Shown: in pieces, positions 32,610 through 44,300 of the stretch
Layout of the letters: each line of letters begins with the position of its first letter
How positions within the stretch are numbered: the first letter of the stretch is position 1
NCBI GenBank assembly: GCA_025084515.1
Contig: JAJAGP010000343.1
Location: 124,001-188,000, forward strand
Length of the DNA: 64,000 nt
Origin: Ancistrus triradiatus
Taxonomy: Eukaryota > Chordata > Actinopteri > Siluriformes > Loricariidae
Reading direction: 5' to 3'
Notes under the pieces: generated by a model
Told to the model about the DNA's origin: nothing
What the model saw: the letters and a program-made list of their open reading frames with translations, nothing else
Databases searched by the model: none
Translations under genes and position numbers: made by a program

Positions 32610-33260
32610 TTAGACACACACACTTTGAGTCTTGCCACAAGAACGTGTAAAATGCTTCCCCCGCTGTTCTATAAAAAGGCTCTCAGAGGCTACTTTTCAG
32701 TACTTCTTGGTGAGAGATTGTTGACTGCTAGACATGCCCACAGTTGGGCCCGTAGATCTTCCACAGTCATAGTTTGCAAAAGCTGGCATCCCTGCTGGTT
32801 CTATAAATGATCAATTAGCATAATCGATGCCCTTGGCGACTGGGCATGCCAAGGAAGTGTTGCAATCTGGCGGAAACATTCCTAGGACACCCTTGCTGTG
32901 TGTGGCAAAACATTATCCTGCTAAAAAACGCCAGCTGGAAGCCCCACCATGAGAGGCAACACATGTGGCTGCAGGATATCCTGCACGTATCGCTGACTTG
33001 CTAGCCAGATCATCACACCAGCAAATTTGGGCAGTGTGTCGCTCAACTACAAAGGCAGGATTGAAATGCTCACCATGAGGCCTCCATACTCAAACTCGAC
33101 AGTTGACCTGGATTCATCGCTAAAGACAATATGGTCCAAGTCAATAGCAGTCCAGGGTTCTTATTCACAACACAACTGCAAACGAAGGTGATGGTGGCTG
33201 GCTGATAATGGCAGGATACTGAATGAGTGCCGTGACAACACATTTTTGAAGAAGGCACAC
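32610..33260 (-). pseudogene. Tc1-like transposase relic, family D, minus strand
   Basis: On the minus strand about 33130 the sequence reads IVFSDESRS, then FEYGGLMVS, and further on a stretch equivalent to QYVQDILQPHVLPLMVGLPA and an AFFSRIMFCHTQQG-like segment. This is the DDE domain of a Tc1/mariner family that normally has FSDESRFN ... VMVWGAI ... QDNARPHTARV. It is heavily shifted and the second catalytic Asp block is degraded. Plus-strand family-D sequence lies at 34857-35240. Confidence 0.65.
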
Positions 33261-33929
33261 ACTTTGATGACCTCTTGTGGAAAGACCCAGTATCACACCA
33301 GATCAGCTTTGCAGCAATTCGACATTAGCATCTGGGTGCTTTATTTTGTTTTTTGTTTTTTGTCAATGACTGTGCCTCATAAGATATCAAAGGAAACTGG
33401 ACCTAATCAACAATTATTTTTTATGGTGGGAGGCTGACATGAATGTATGATGCCAACAGCCTCATATTTTACAGATGTGCCACTGACGTCAAAGTAAAAT
33501 TGAAGCAGCAGTCCTTCAGCGCTTATCTATTAGGATAATTACACGTAATTATCTGACTGAAGGCTGACATAATTGTTAAATGACCCAAATTATGTAGGCG
33601 AACCACTTTACTGAAGATTACTTAGCCATATCATGCTAATGTGTCTAATGTTATGTAATTGTATAAATGCTTTGGTTTTAGACTAATATACATTCAGATT
33701 GTTAGTGGAGTGAATCTCAGTTACATTGCATAGTATCCTTGTATTCCTATATTACAATGTCTTTATTGTCTGTGCCCAAGGTCTGAATAAATTGGAAGTT
33801 TTTTACACTTCAGTTTTTAAAGCAATATGTAATATAAATAATTGTAATGCAATTTATCACTGAGTTCTATTGTATAACATCTAATCTTTGATGTGGGTGT
33901 TTTAAATCACCTAAAGAGGTTTATTTCTA

Positions 33930-34112
33930 AATCCTACAACCACAAATCAGTAAAAGCTGGGACAATATGGAAATTATTATATATGGAAATTAATTGCAGA
34001 CAACGTGACTGCAAGACATTTCATGCTTTGTCTGGTCAACTTCATTTCTCTTCAACAACATCCCTTCCTGCATTTCAGGACCTCAACTCATTCAAAAATA
34101 AATTAGGATAGT
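33930..34112 (+). mobile_element. Left-end fragment of Tc1-like family C
   Basis: Starts CCTACAACCACAAATCAGTAAAAGCTGGGACA and continues through CATTTCATGCTTTGTCTGGT and CCTTCCTGCATTTCAGGAC, as at 21577-21790 and 55413-55600. It has no coding part. Confidence 0.75.
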
Positions 34113-34469
34113 AAAGCATTTATAACTTTGTAATGTTTCCATTCCTTCTCACAACACTTAAAAAACATGGTACAGAGGATACCAAGTGATTTAGTGTCCT
34201 CTTCTTCCTAAAAACATGTATTAAGGTGTGCAGCAGTTTGATGTGGTGTTTATTGGATTTTTTTCTTACAAAATTCTCTATTCACAATTTTCTATTGAGG
34301 ACAGGTTAGGAATGTAGGCAAGCCAATCCAGTTCCCATTCCCTCTTCTTTCACAGCCATGCCTTTGCAATGTGTTCAGTGTGTGGTTTTGTATAGTCTTG
34401 TTACAAATGTGTCAACATTTTTATGTACTGAAATTCCTCCAGAATGTTTTTTTTAAATATTACTCTTCA

Positions 34470-34860
34470 CACTTCTCTCACACTCTGCTGAAGCTGGCGT
34501 CCCAGATGGTTTAAATGCTTGAATGGCAATAAATCTGGTGAATGGGTAGGCCAAGGAAGTCTTGCAATCTGGCTCATCATGAGGTATCCATACTTGAACC
34601 AGACTGTTGTTGGATCCTAAACAGAATCTGGATTCTTTACTAAAGATGATGTGGTTCCAGTCCAAAGCAGTCCAGGTTTCTTGGTGACGACACCACTGCA
34701 AACTAAAGCGACGGCGGCTGGCTGTCAATGGCAGGAACCATAATAGCCACTGTGACAATAAATTTCCTTCTGCTAAGTGCCTGGAAATGATCTGGGCAGA
34801 GAACAGAGTGTGAAATTTGTTGTCACAGCTCCCATTATGTGTTCTGCCATTGACAGTCAT
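34470..34860 (-). pseudogene. Tc1-like family D fragment, minus strand
   Basis: Readable on the minus strand as WNHIIFSKESRFCLGSNNSL and VWIPHDEPDCKT, the start of the DDE domain (normally FSDESRF ... VWRPHGERF). The first catalytic Asp is Lys here. It meets the plus-strand D sequence at about 34857 with overlapping GACAGTCATCCACAGTCAGCCACCG. Confidence 0.6.
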
Positions 34861-35240
34861 CCACAGTCAGCCACCGTCCACTTCGTTTGCGGTGGTGTCC
34901 TGAATGAGAAACCTGAACTGATACAGACTGGAACCATATTATCTTTAGCAATTAATCCAGGTTCTTTTCTGCTTCCCTGATGAGCACTTCAATCCTGCCT
35001 TTGTTGTGGAGCAACACACTGCTGATGTGATGCTTAGGGGAGCCATCACATACGACAGTCAGTCACCCTAGTAGTGATGCGAGGGATACTAACAGCTCAG
35101 CTAAATGTGCAGGACATCCTGCAGCCACATGTTGCTTTTCACTGCTGGGCTTCCAACTGGCATTATTAACAGGATAATGCTCACCCAAGTACAGCAAAGG
35201 TTTCTCAGGAATTTTGCTTTCACTCTAATATTGTAGTCAC
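34857..35240 (+). pseudogene. Tc1-like family D fragment, plus strand
   Basis: Follows the D transposase order on the plus strand: GGAACCATATTATCTTTAGC, GAGCACTTCAATCCTGCCTT, GTGGAGCAACACACTGC, GGGAGCCATCACATACGACA, GTGCAGGACATCCTGCAGCC and AGGATAATGCTCACCC. Stops and small deletions are frequent. Together with 34470-34860 it forms a head-to-head pair. Confidence 0.6.
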
Positions 35241-35289
35241 TTACATTCATACATATAAGGTGTCATTCAATATAGTTAGCCTGTTAGAC

Positions 35290-35815
35290 CACCTCTAGAC
35301 GAGATACAAGATGATATATGGTTGGGCATTGGAGGCACTGTGAGAGCTAGTTTGAGGCACTGAGGCACAAAACTGTGGGAGCTGCTCATGCTTGTTGGTG
35401 GATCAAACAATCCTCTCTATTGGTGGTCTGTCTGGGCCATCTAGAGCCTGTTCGCCATGTGTGCACGCCCTCTAAAGCTAAACACCATCCTGTTTCTCTC
35501 AGTCCATTGTTGAGCCCACTTTCAAAGTCTGTCAATTGCACAACATATCTTCAAATGCACCATAAAGGCAAGTCTAGAAATCAACGATCTCTCACCAAGA
35601 GGTACGCTACCCAAAAACAGATTCTGAGAGCTGTTTTATAGGGCAGTGAGGGAAGCATTTTATGCCCTCTTGTGGCAAGACCCAGTGTCTAATCACACCT
35701 GTAGTCATTTACATATCTGCGTGATACATAACTGCATGCCGAGTGCAGCAATCTATCTATCAAAAGCATTTCTATCTGGGTGAGTTATTTTTTTTGTCAA
35801 TGAGTATATTAGTTG
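35290..35815 (+). mobile_element. Family D end region, non-coding
   Basis: Contains CTCTCACCAAGAGGTACGCT, TTATAGGGCAGTGAGGGAAG and CCTCTTGTGGCAAGACCC, repeated at 11640-11850 and, inverted, at 32620-32720. It ends near TTTTTGTCAATGAGTATATT. No frame is recognisable. Confidence 0.5.
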
Positions 35816-35999
35816 GACCCCAAGGCTCAAGACCAAAGAGGATGACTACATCTATGCTAAACCTCAATAACTGTTTCATAATGTCCAATATGTCTGTGAG
35901 AAACATCATACCTCTCCTTTGATGCACACATTAGCAACATTTTTCGAATTGCCTTCTTTCAACTTTGTAATATTGCTAAACTTACAAATATTAAACTCA

Positions 36000-36760
36000 T
36001 GCAATGCTGGCAAAAGTATACAGAGAATGGTGTGATCAAGAAAAAACATCAAGAAAAAGGGGATCCTGGAGCAGGATGTCAAAAAACATTCTGGCAAAAA
36101 AGGCTGTGCACAGTCAAGCAAATTGCAGTCGAATACAACACATCTCAGAAGACTGGTGTGAATGTCATTGCTGCCTACGGAAAACAGAAAGGCAAGACTT
36201 TGAATTTGTCACAAGCAGCATGAATCAATAAACACTTCATGGACAGTTCAGGCTGGTAGATGTGAGGTAATTAAGTGGAAAATGCTTTCTTGGCACACCC
36301 TGGGTCCACTGACACCTGTGGATGGGTGTTTGGACAGTAGGGCTTACCTAGACATTATGGCTGACCAAGTTATCCTCTGTTTACCTTATGGCAGAAGGAC
36401 ATATTCAGCAGGACAGTGCACCATGCCATAAAGGTCATATAGTCATGGATTTGTTCCAGGAACTTGGCAGTAAGCTTTCCTTGCTTCCCTGGCCTTCACA
36501 GTCCACAGATATTAATCTTATAGAGCACCTCTGGAACAAGGTAGAATAGGCTGTTTGGAGAATGTCAGTACATCTGTCAAACTTGTGATAACTGCGAAAA
36601 GCTGTTCTGTCTGCACTGAAAACTTCTCTCAATGTTCCTGCAGAACAATTTCAACAAATAATGGAACCTATGCCATGGTGAATTGCTGCAGTTTTGAAGG
36701 CAAAAGGAGGTTCAATGTGATCCAAGATGGGTGTCTGTTATAGTGGCCATTAAGTGTATA
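36000..36760 (+). pseudogene. Tc1-like transposase pseudogene, family E
   Basis: Forward readings include AYLDIMADQVI (36345), QQDSAPCHKGHIVMDLFQEL (about 36410-36465), LLPWPSQSTDINLIEHLWNK (36480-36540) and AVLSALKTSLNVPAEQFQQI. This is the second half of a DDE domain: the D of QQDSAPCH and the E of IEHLWNK are kept. Stops and frameshifts break the rest. The end near GTTATAGTGGCCATTAAGTGTA resembles a terminal repeat. Confidence 0.7.
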
Positions 36761-37610
36761 TTATTCACAGTTGCAGCCTATAGTGGCGCTCCTGCATGTG
36801 ACCTCAATTAGAGTGTCTCTAGAAAGAGAGATCACAAGAGTCCGTTGACTTATGTGGCCAATATGGTCAATACATGATTACTTTGTCCAGCGAGACAGCT
36901 TTTTTCACTGTGAAGAGAGCTTCCATTTCCCCTGACATAATGAGTAAGCTGGCAGGGGCCAGTGTAGAGAGCAACACTCCAACATTCTGCTCTATTATTA
37001 TGTGGATGCTGAGGCCATGGCTCTCCAGAGGATAGCAGGGTGTGGGATGAATGTTTTGTCCAATTTCATGCCTGTGATATCAATAATTTACACTGTATGC
37101 CACTTTGGTACTTACATAGCACTCTGAAGGTCTTCCGTAGTTTTTGTTTTTGCTTTTAATCAGGTTCTTGTTAAGTGATGAAAATGAATTTACTCTGTTG
37201 GATGTTAGAGCAATATGTAGCGCTCATCTCTCTTCTGATTCATAGACAACAGCTTTCATTGAAACAGTAAACAGCAGTTTTAGAGAAACATGCATGTTAT
37301 TATATTATTTTGTCACAGGTTTCATGCAGATTTGTGCCCCTGGGCGAAATATTTTCTTATTTTATCCATTTATTTTTATGGTGTACTTCATTGGTCTATC
37401 TGTATCAGTTTTGTAAATTTATGAAAATGTAAATGTATGTAAAATGTGAAAAAGTACAGTGAGGGGCATTTATTTAAATTCCGATTAAGAAAATGTTTTA
37501 GGTACATTATAGGACATTAAGTGCAGAGCCATAAATTAATGGGCTAGCATGGTCATTATTTGGCAAATTATAGTTATTGTAAAAGTATTTCACATTGGAA
37601 CACTGACCAG
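36761..37610. other. Intergenic DNA, nothing recognised
   Basis: No gene or named repeat found; AT-rich towards 37400. Confidence 0.45.
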
Positions 37611-37614
37611 AAAT

Positions 37615-37735
37615 TTCAGGGTCCATGTCCCAGCACAAACCCAAACTGTGACTTAACCTTAAATTGCTTGGATGGTATATCTGCTCAGTTTTGAGTCCCT
37701 CGGGATAAAAGCATCAGCTGTAATTCTAAATTTAG
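37615..37735 (+). repeat. Decayed tRNA-derived SINE
   Basis: A diverged copy of the SINE at 4586: GGTCCATGTCCC in the B-box position, CCTTAAATTGCTTGGATGGT, and CTCGGGATAAAAGCATCAGC corresponding to the CTCTGGATAAGGGTGTCTGC tail. Confidence 0.6.
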
Positions 37736-38007
37736 TTATTTTATTTTACATATTTTTAAAGACATATTTGTTTTATTGATTTTACTTATATGTACCTAAA
37801 ATGATTTTGCACAGTACTGAAAGAATGCATTTTTCAGCAAGAGACTCTTGAATGTTATTTATACTTTGCAAAAAGGGTCATACACATCACTCACACTATT
37901 TTTGCCTGAATAGCCACTTAAAATATCAAGGCCCCCTGATTGTGCATGTGGTTCAAGTGTGGAGGCTTGTCTAATGTGCTGTCTATATGATGCATTCAGT
38001 CTATAGT

Positions 38008-38410
38008 ACAACCCCAAAACAGAAGAAGTTGGGAAGTCCCATTTCAGGCCTCCAACAAATTAAAAGAAAGTTGGGATGGGGCAAATTAGGGGCAAGTAAT
38101 TAGGTAAAAAATGAAAGAAAGAAATAAAAAATGATGTGATTTCAAACAGCCAATATCAGCAGGTGATTTTAATCATGATTTGGTACTATTGATGAATGAT
38201 GGTTCTTGATGCAGTGCTGTCTGAGTGATCAGAGATCATGGTACTTAAGTTTAGGTTTGTGCCCTTGCCCTTTACACACTGAAATTCCTTCAGATTCATT
38301 GCCTCATTTAATGATATTATGCATTGTAGAGGGAGAAATATGCAAATCCCTTTCAATCATTCAATCATTCAATCAATTCTATCTTTGAGGAACACTGTTC
38401 TGCTGTATTA
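38008..38410. mobile_element. Fold-back form of Tc1-like family C
   Basis: A forward left end (TACAACCCCAAAACAGAAGAAG, through GTGATGTGATTTCAAACAGC to 38190) is followed at about 38195 by the inverse of an internal C stretch (GATGAATGATGGTTCTTGATGCAGTGC is the inverse of 25925-25960). The element is therefore a partial inverted duplication and non-coding. Confidence 0.65.
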
Positions 38411-39780
38411 CTGTATCTTTTCAATCGTAATTTGAGTTAATTTAACCTTTTTAGATTGTGTGAAATCATGCAGAGGTTTAAACATTTAGACAGTGATTCC
38501 TTCACAGTTTTTCTTTTTACCTAATCACTATTAGAGGGATCTGGGGTAATTTGCTGATGTTATGGAACACATCAGCAGGTATTGTTGTACACTATGTGAT
38601 AAGGGCCTGTCACTGAGCAACTCCTATGCTGTCAGACCAGTGAGGCTAATTATAGGGTAGGAGAGTATGTTGGTGTCTCCATCACTATGTTGTAAACAGC
38701 AATGGATAACACACACATATTAATAAACTAACAAATAAAAAAGGCAAAATGTAAAATTGAACTAATTTAGTGTATTTGCACTGTATTTTCCTAAGACCAT
38801 GGAGTAATGACTAAAAACACAAGCTAAAGTAGTGCATAGACTTGCTGTGTATGCTCATAGCCATGTGTCTAGTTCTTCATATGTAACAATTATGATACTG
38901 TGTGTCTAACATCCTCAACATTTAGTTGGGAATTACATATTTAGCCTTCCCAAAAATCTGCATTAATTAAAAAAATTAAAAGACCCAGATGACTTTCCAT
39001 AGGTTACTGAGCTTAGAATTATGGTTTTGGCATTGCTTATCTATAATAATACACAAATCACTTTAAATGATCCCTATACATAGTATTACATTGTAAATGC
39101 ATGCCAGGACTAAATATCCTTATATTGATCCTATTTAGACATACTCTGTCAAGAAAAAAGGACTCTGCAAATTAGTCTGTAGACATAATTTAGATTTAAC
39201 ATATTTTTTGCTAATATCTAAGCCACACAAAATGTAATGTAGGCTCATCATTCAAGCTTCCAGTTTACCAACATTGCTGTCACTTATTCTGAGTGACCAT
39301 TGCACATTACACTCCCATATGATAGGGTTAGTGATCAATAACAAATCTTTCATAGCTTAGGAGACTTATTGTTTCTCATTTATGCATCATATTGTTTGTC
39401 ACAGATGTTTCTCCTAAAATTCCTAAGGAGAACTAAATTGTACAAAAGTGAAAGACACTGAACCAAAACTGTTATCTTGAGATGTTGTTGTTATCTTAAA
39501 AGTTATCTTGAGATGTTCCAAGCCCACCCTGGGGTTTGAACCCAGTGACACAGAAACTGCTGTTCCCAGAAACTGGCTTTAGTGTCAAGATGAATATAAT
39601 GCTTATATACTGTAACTCTAAACTAGAAGATGTACAAAATAGTTACATTGTTGGTTGAGTTATGACAGAAGACATAAGAATAAAAAAAACTATAAATGTA
39701 AATGTATGGGAAAGGTGAACAAATACAATAATGGACATGTATTTGAATTGCAAATAAGAAAATGTTTTAGGACGAAGAGT
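38411..39780. other. Intergenic DNA, nothing recognised
   Basis: AT-rich, no significant frame; no repeat named. A locally repeated TTATCTTGAGATGTTG / TTATCTTGAGATGTTCC pair at 39471-39518 is a small direct repeat. Confidence 0.45.
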
Positions 39781-39786
39781 GCTAGC

Positions 39787-39983
39787 AGAGTGTTTCTCAA
39801 TCCTGGTCCTTGAGCCCCGTCGCTCTGAACATTTTAGTGTTTTCCCTGCTCCCAACACACCTGATCCAATTACTAAGCTCATTAACAATCCCATTACTGA
39901 GTTAAAGTGGGTGTGTTTAAACAGGAAAAGCACTAAAATGCAGACCGGAGGGCTCCAGGACCAGGAGTGAGAAACACTGGGCA
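39787..39983. mobile_element. Palindromic MITE
   Basis: The left end GTGTTTCTCAATCCTGGTCC and right end GGACCAGGAGTGAGAAACAC are imperfect inverse copies. The whole 195 bp folds back on itself (GAGCCC... and ...GGGCTC; AACATTTTAGTG and CACTAAAATGC). It has no gene. Superfamily is not certain; hAT is possible. Confidence 0.7.
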
Positions 39984-40268
39984 TTATTTGGCAAATTACA
40001 AATAATTATAAAAGTACTTCACATTGAACCAAGTGAACTTTGGTATTGGTGAGAAATGTTTGAGTTAAGCTTGTCTTTTCAGCAGCAGTTAAACATGAAA
40101 CTCCTGATGTTGACAGATCTGAGCACAACGCGAGATTTTATTTTGATATCCGTTAAAACTCAAGGGGAGAGACACGTGACATTACCAAAGTCATTTTGCT
40201 TGGAAGAAAAACCTGTGCGACAAGAGACTTAAGTAAGGGTCTTGAGCCCCTGAAACGAGGTCCTGGTA

Positions 40269-41122
40269 GTGGGTACAAAGCAAAAGGTGATAGATTGTCT
40301 GAAGCTTTTAGAACAGGACAATGCTATTGACCGGCCTCTGTACCACAGATTATACCCAGGGGAGACAACACTTAGTCTGTATGGCTTACCTAAGATACAT
40401 AAACAGGATGTGCCATTATGGCCCATTGTGTGTATGATCAACCCAGTGACCTACAACAACTCTATGTTTCTGGAATCGATCCTCAATCATCGCATCCAGA
40501 ACACCATGGATTTCATGGATAAGGTGAGGAACATCATTATGGAGACGAATGAAACAATGGTCACGTATGATGTCACATCTCTCTTCACGTGCATTCCAAT
40601 TGCTGTGGCAGTAAAAGAAGTCCAAATGAAACTACAGGATTACCCCATTCTCAGCAATAAGACCGCCAGGTGTGTTTGCCAGGTGTCGAACCAGGTGTGT
40701 TTGCTTCTTGAGCTGTGTCTTCAATCCACGTATTTCACATACAGAGAGCAGTACTATAGGCAGAAACATGGGAGCACTATGGATTCCCCAGTTTCACCTA
40801 TCGTGGCCAACCTGTGTATGGAAGAAGTGGAAAAGAAGGCACTGATCCTATTCAGGAACACCACCCAACCATTGGTTCTGATATGTGGATGACACCTGGG
40901 TTAAAATGAAATCTCAGGAAGTACCACGTTTCACCGACCACATCAACTCAGTGGACAAACACATTAAGTTCACCAGGGAGGATGTGAAGAATGACAAGTT
41001 GGATTGTGAAGTTGAATTGAAAGTCGATGTTTACCGTAAGCCAACACATACGGAACAGTACTTAAGGTTTGACTCTCATCATCCATTGGAGCACAAAATA
41101 GGAGTCATCAGGACTCTGTAAC
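40269..41122 (+). pseudogene. Penelope-like reverse transcriptase
   Basis: Conserved segments in order: LYGLPKIHKQDVPLWPIVCM (near 40378), VTYDVTSLFTCIP (near 40560; RT motif with catalytic Asp), HGSTMDSPVSPIVANLCMEE (near 40770) and YVDDTWVKM (40882-40910; catalytic Asp pair), then VYRKPTHTEQYLRFDSHHPL (near 41030). After IVANLCMEEVEKKAL the frame changes. In the YVDD frame a TGA stands where relatives have Arg before YVDD, consistent with CpG decay of CGA. Confidence 0.88.
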
Positions 41123-41301
41123 ACCGATCAGATGGCGTCCCCACTGACACAGCAGCCAAGGATGGAGAGAAATATCAAATTAAGCAGGCCCTGGGCAAAT
41201 GTGGTTATCCAAACTGGGCCTTCATCAAAGCCGGTAAGACACCCAAACAGTGCTCCAGCAGATCGACGACAGAACAACAACCGCAGTCTAAGCGTAAACC
41301 A

Positions 41302-41640
41302 GTGGTGATTCCGTATGTGGCAGGAACATCGGAACAATTGAGATGCATATTTTCCAAACACCGTGACTCAGTTGCTTTCAAACCCCAAAACACCCTAAGC
41401 CAGAAACTGGTTCACCCCAAGGATCGGGTCCCCCAGCACAAACAGAGTAATGTAGTGTACGCTGTTAAGTGCCGGGAGGATTGCCATAAACTGTACATCA
41501 GGGAAACCAAACAGCTGCAGCCGAAATGGATGGCACAACATAGAAGAGCCACCTCTTCAGGGCAGGATTTACACCCACCTACAGGCCAGTGGCCACTCTT
41601 TCAAGGATGAAGACGTGCAGATCCCAGATAAGGAGGAACA
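41302..41640 (+). pseudogene. Penelope-like GIY-YIG endonuclease domain
   Basis: Reads IPYVAGTSEQLRCIFSKH, FKPQNTLSQKLVHPKDRVPQ, then NVVYAVKCREDCHKLYIRET and MAQHRRATSSGQD. VVYAV ... LYIxET corresponds to the VVYxV ... LYIGET core of the family; the Gly of YIG is Arg, which should impair catalysis. The frame ends early at 41608 by a shift; the next segment continues as LQASGHSFKDEDVQI in another frame. Confidence 0.85.
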
Positions 41641-42185
41641 CACATTGAATGCAGAGTAAACAAAGCCATTTTTGTAAAAAGGGAACGTCCATCCCTGAAC
41701 TGAGGACAGGGCATCAGAGTACACCTCTCACCATCTTATAATGCAGCTATCGCAGCCCTTCCCCAATCCTGTGTGAATGGCACACGTGGCCATTGTCATT
41801 AATGGATATGTCAATCTGCACATTAAAATCATCAGCGGTCCCATTGTTATGCAGTGGTGCTGGTACCAGTCATTATGCAAATGTGCTAAATATAAGATTG
41901 GGGAAATTTTCCAACTAGCTGAGACTAATGACGTCACTTAGATGAGTGATGTCCAGATGAACCGATTCAACTTTTGGGATAAGGGTCTAATTTTTGGTTT
42001 CCAGTTAAACTCAGTGTTATCTAGAACAAACAACAGAGATATTAAGGAGATCTATTGTGATTATATTTTCCTACGGGCTTTTTTAACCTACCCATACACA
42101 ATGTGACCAGCATTTTATTTACATTGTTTTACATGCATTTTATTTACCCAGTTACATTGCTTCTCATAAGAAACTACATGGATGC

Positions 42186-42375
42186 AAGGGTGGCATGGTG
42201 GCTCTGTGGGTAGCACTGCTGCCTCACAACAAGAACGCCGTGGCTTCAATCCCAGGGTGGAGTGGATTGGGTCTTTCTGTGTAGAGTCTGCATGGTCTCC
42301 CCGTGTATGCATGGGTCTACTCTGGGTACTTTGGTTTCCTTCCACAGTCCAAAGACTTCTGTGGTAGATTAATTG
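42186..42375 (+). repeat. tRNA-SINE-like fish repeat
   Basis: The head GGTGGCATGGTGGCTCTGTGGGTAGC contains an A-box-like TGGCTCTGTGGG; CCGTGGCTTCAATCCC stands in the B-box position. The body then follows GTCTTTCTGTGTAGAGTCTG, ATGGTCTCCCCGTGTATGC and CCACAGTCCAAAGACTTC as in the copy at 58195. Confidence 0.7.
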
Positions 42376-42450
42376 ATTAAGCTAAATTGGCATTGACTCT
42401 TAGGGTATATATTTAGCTAGTCTTGATGTAACCTTGAGTATAGATGTAAC

Positions 42451-42452
<2 letters not shown>

Positions 42453-42491
<39 letters not shown>
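42453..42491. repeat. (TG)n microsatellite
   Basis: About 39 bp of alternating TG. Confidence 0.97.
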
Positions 42492-42493
<2 letters not shown>

Positions 42494-42499
42494 CCTGGT

Positions 42500-44300
42500 C
42501 TTATTTACTTTCTATATTTACTGTCTTGTACAAAAATAGGCATAAGATCATAGAATTTGTAATTACTGGAAATATTGTTACCATCAGTGTTGGTTGGAAC
42601 CTGCTGAAGTGCGGTATGCTTGTGCAATATATTATACTGAATATTTTATGAGCTAAGTGAGCTTAGGAGTGATGCTCCTATATCCAGCCAAATCAGCTCT
42701 TCTCATTCCATGTATACAAGGAGCTCAGAATGGTGATTTTCATTAGCTTATACGGTTAGAATTCGCATGTACTGTATGTGTATGTACACATGTTCATGTT
42801 TAGTGTCAGAAATAACTGACTGGCTAACAAAACAAGACATGCATTTTCTCTTTTCTCTATGATTTGCAGCAAGGGTAGGGAAGCGCAGGGCCTGTGCAAC
42901 TGCGGGTGTTCATTCCAACCAAGCAGGAGCTGTGCCTGTTATAACTAATGAGTTGTTTTAACACTAAGAACAATGGATTAAACATGGTACTATGTGTAAC
43001 TTCTGCTTGGAACGAAAATCTGTCCCCTTTTATAGATTTGACATCAGTATCTTACAGTTATACATCAAATAAAAATAATTATATTTTGAAATACAACAAT
43101 ACAAAATCAACAATCATGCTTAAAAAGTTTATGAAGTCAAAATTATTATATATGTAACAATAAATGTCATTGATCATCTCCCATTTATTTTTAGTAACCA
43201 TTTTATTCTGATCAGGGTCATGGTGGCTCATGGAGATCTTCATACAGTCACTTATTCATTCACAACTAGGGCAATTTAGAGTAGCCAGTCTACGTAATCA
43301 GTCTAAGTAATTAGGGACTATGATTAAACTCAAAACAGTTGTTTTGATACCAGCACTACCTGCTGAGCCCCAGTGACACTCTAATGATAAATAATTGTGT
43401 GAAATTGTTCTACATTTTAAAAAGCACTATCAGATCCAAAGAAATAAACACAAACTCAAAAAAGGTTTTTGAGAAATTTAAAGAGAATAACATAAGTCTA
43501 AGTAAGACACAGTCACCATGGGAAATGTGACACACAGAGGGGAGGAAGAGGTCATGACAGGTAGAAATAATTGGCTGGTTGACATTTCTTTAAAAAAAGT
43601 TATTTATGTGTTCTCATTTTGTGGATGTTCTCTCACGTGTGAACACTTAGATATTCCTTGCCAAATAACCACAAATGTGACAGTTGTAGTTCAAATGCTT
43701 TTTTAGTTGGGTTATTCATTCAAGTAATTAAGTTATTAGTTGTGTGCATAATGGCACATCAAATGTTTGCTTCACTCTTACTACAGAAAGTTATATAAAG
43801 TGTATAAAGGTGGTCCTTTATACACTGTAAAAGTGTATAAAAAGTTTAACCTACCAAAACACATAAAAACATATCATCCTCTAGTTTGTTCTTACCACCC
43901 GAGTGACAGAGATGACATAAGCTCTTTCACTTACAAACATATGTATGTTACTTCGTTTTTTTACTGAACAACAGGGGTGGTAAGATTTATGCTTGTGGAA
44001 GGTTGCCACAAGTGCTCACATACAGTTTGTATAGCAGCATGTTATCCCACAAAATTAAAATAAGCAGTTGGAGACTTTCCATATCTCAAAGAAACCATAA
44101 TTGTGATCGCGTAAGATCTTGATACACTCCTATGAATGCAAGGTAATTGGACATTTGCAATCTTCCCTATGAACCAACACAGAAGGAATTAGGATAGCTA
44201 TATAATATATTTAACAACCAAAAAAATTATATGAAAAGGGCAAAAAGATTTAACCCCATAGAAACCAGACAAGCTCTACTGTTTTTTTCCCAGTTACATT
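42500..44300. other. Intergenic DNA, one possible repeat fragment
   Basis: No gene recognised. The sequence 43200-43340, with GATCAGGGTCATGGTGGCTC and CAACTAGGGCAATTTAGAGTAGCC, resembles a common fish interspersed repeat. A hairpin-like pair AGTGTATAAAGGTGG / CCTTTATACACT lies at 43799-43826. Confidence 0.4.

Larger units (their letters stand above)
40200..41960 (+). mobile_element. Penelope-like retroelement, 5'-truncated
   Basis: A sense-strand relic with an RT domain followed by a C-terminal GIY-YIG endonuclease, the diagnostic order of Penelope-like elements. The N-terminus is missing (readable from about 40263). The 3' non-coding part, with GAGACTAATGACGTCACTTAGATGAG, runs to about 41960. 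It is dead through frameshifts and stops. Confidence 0.85.
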
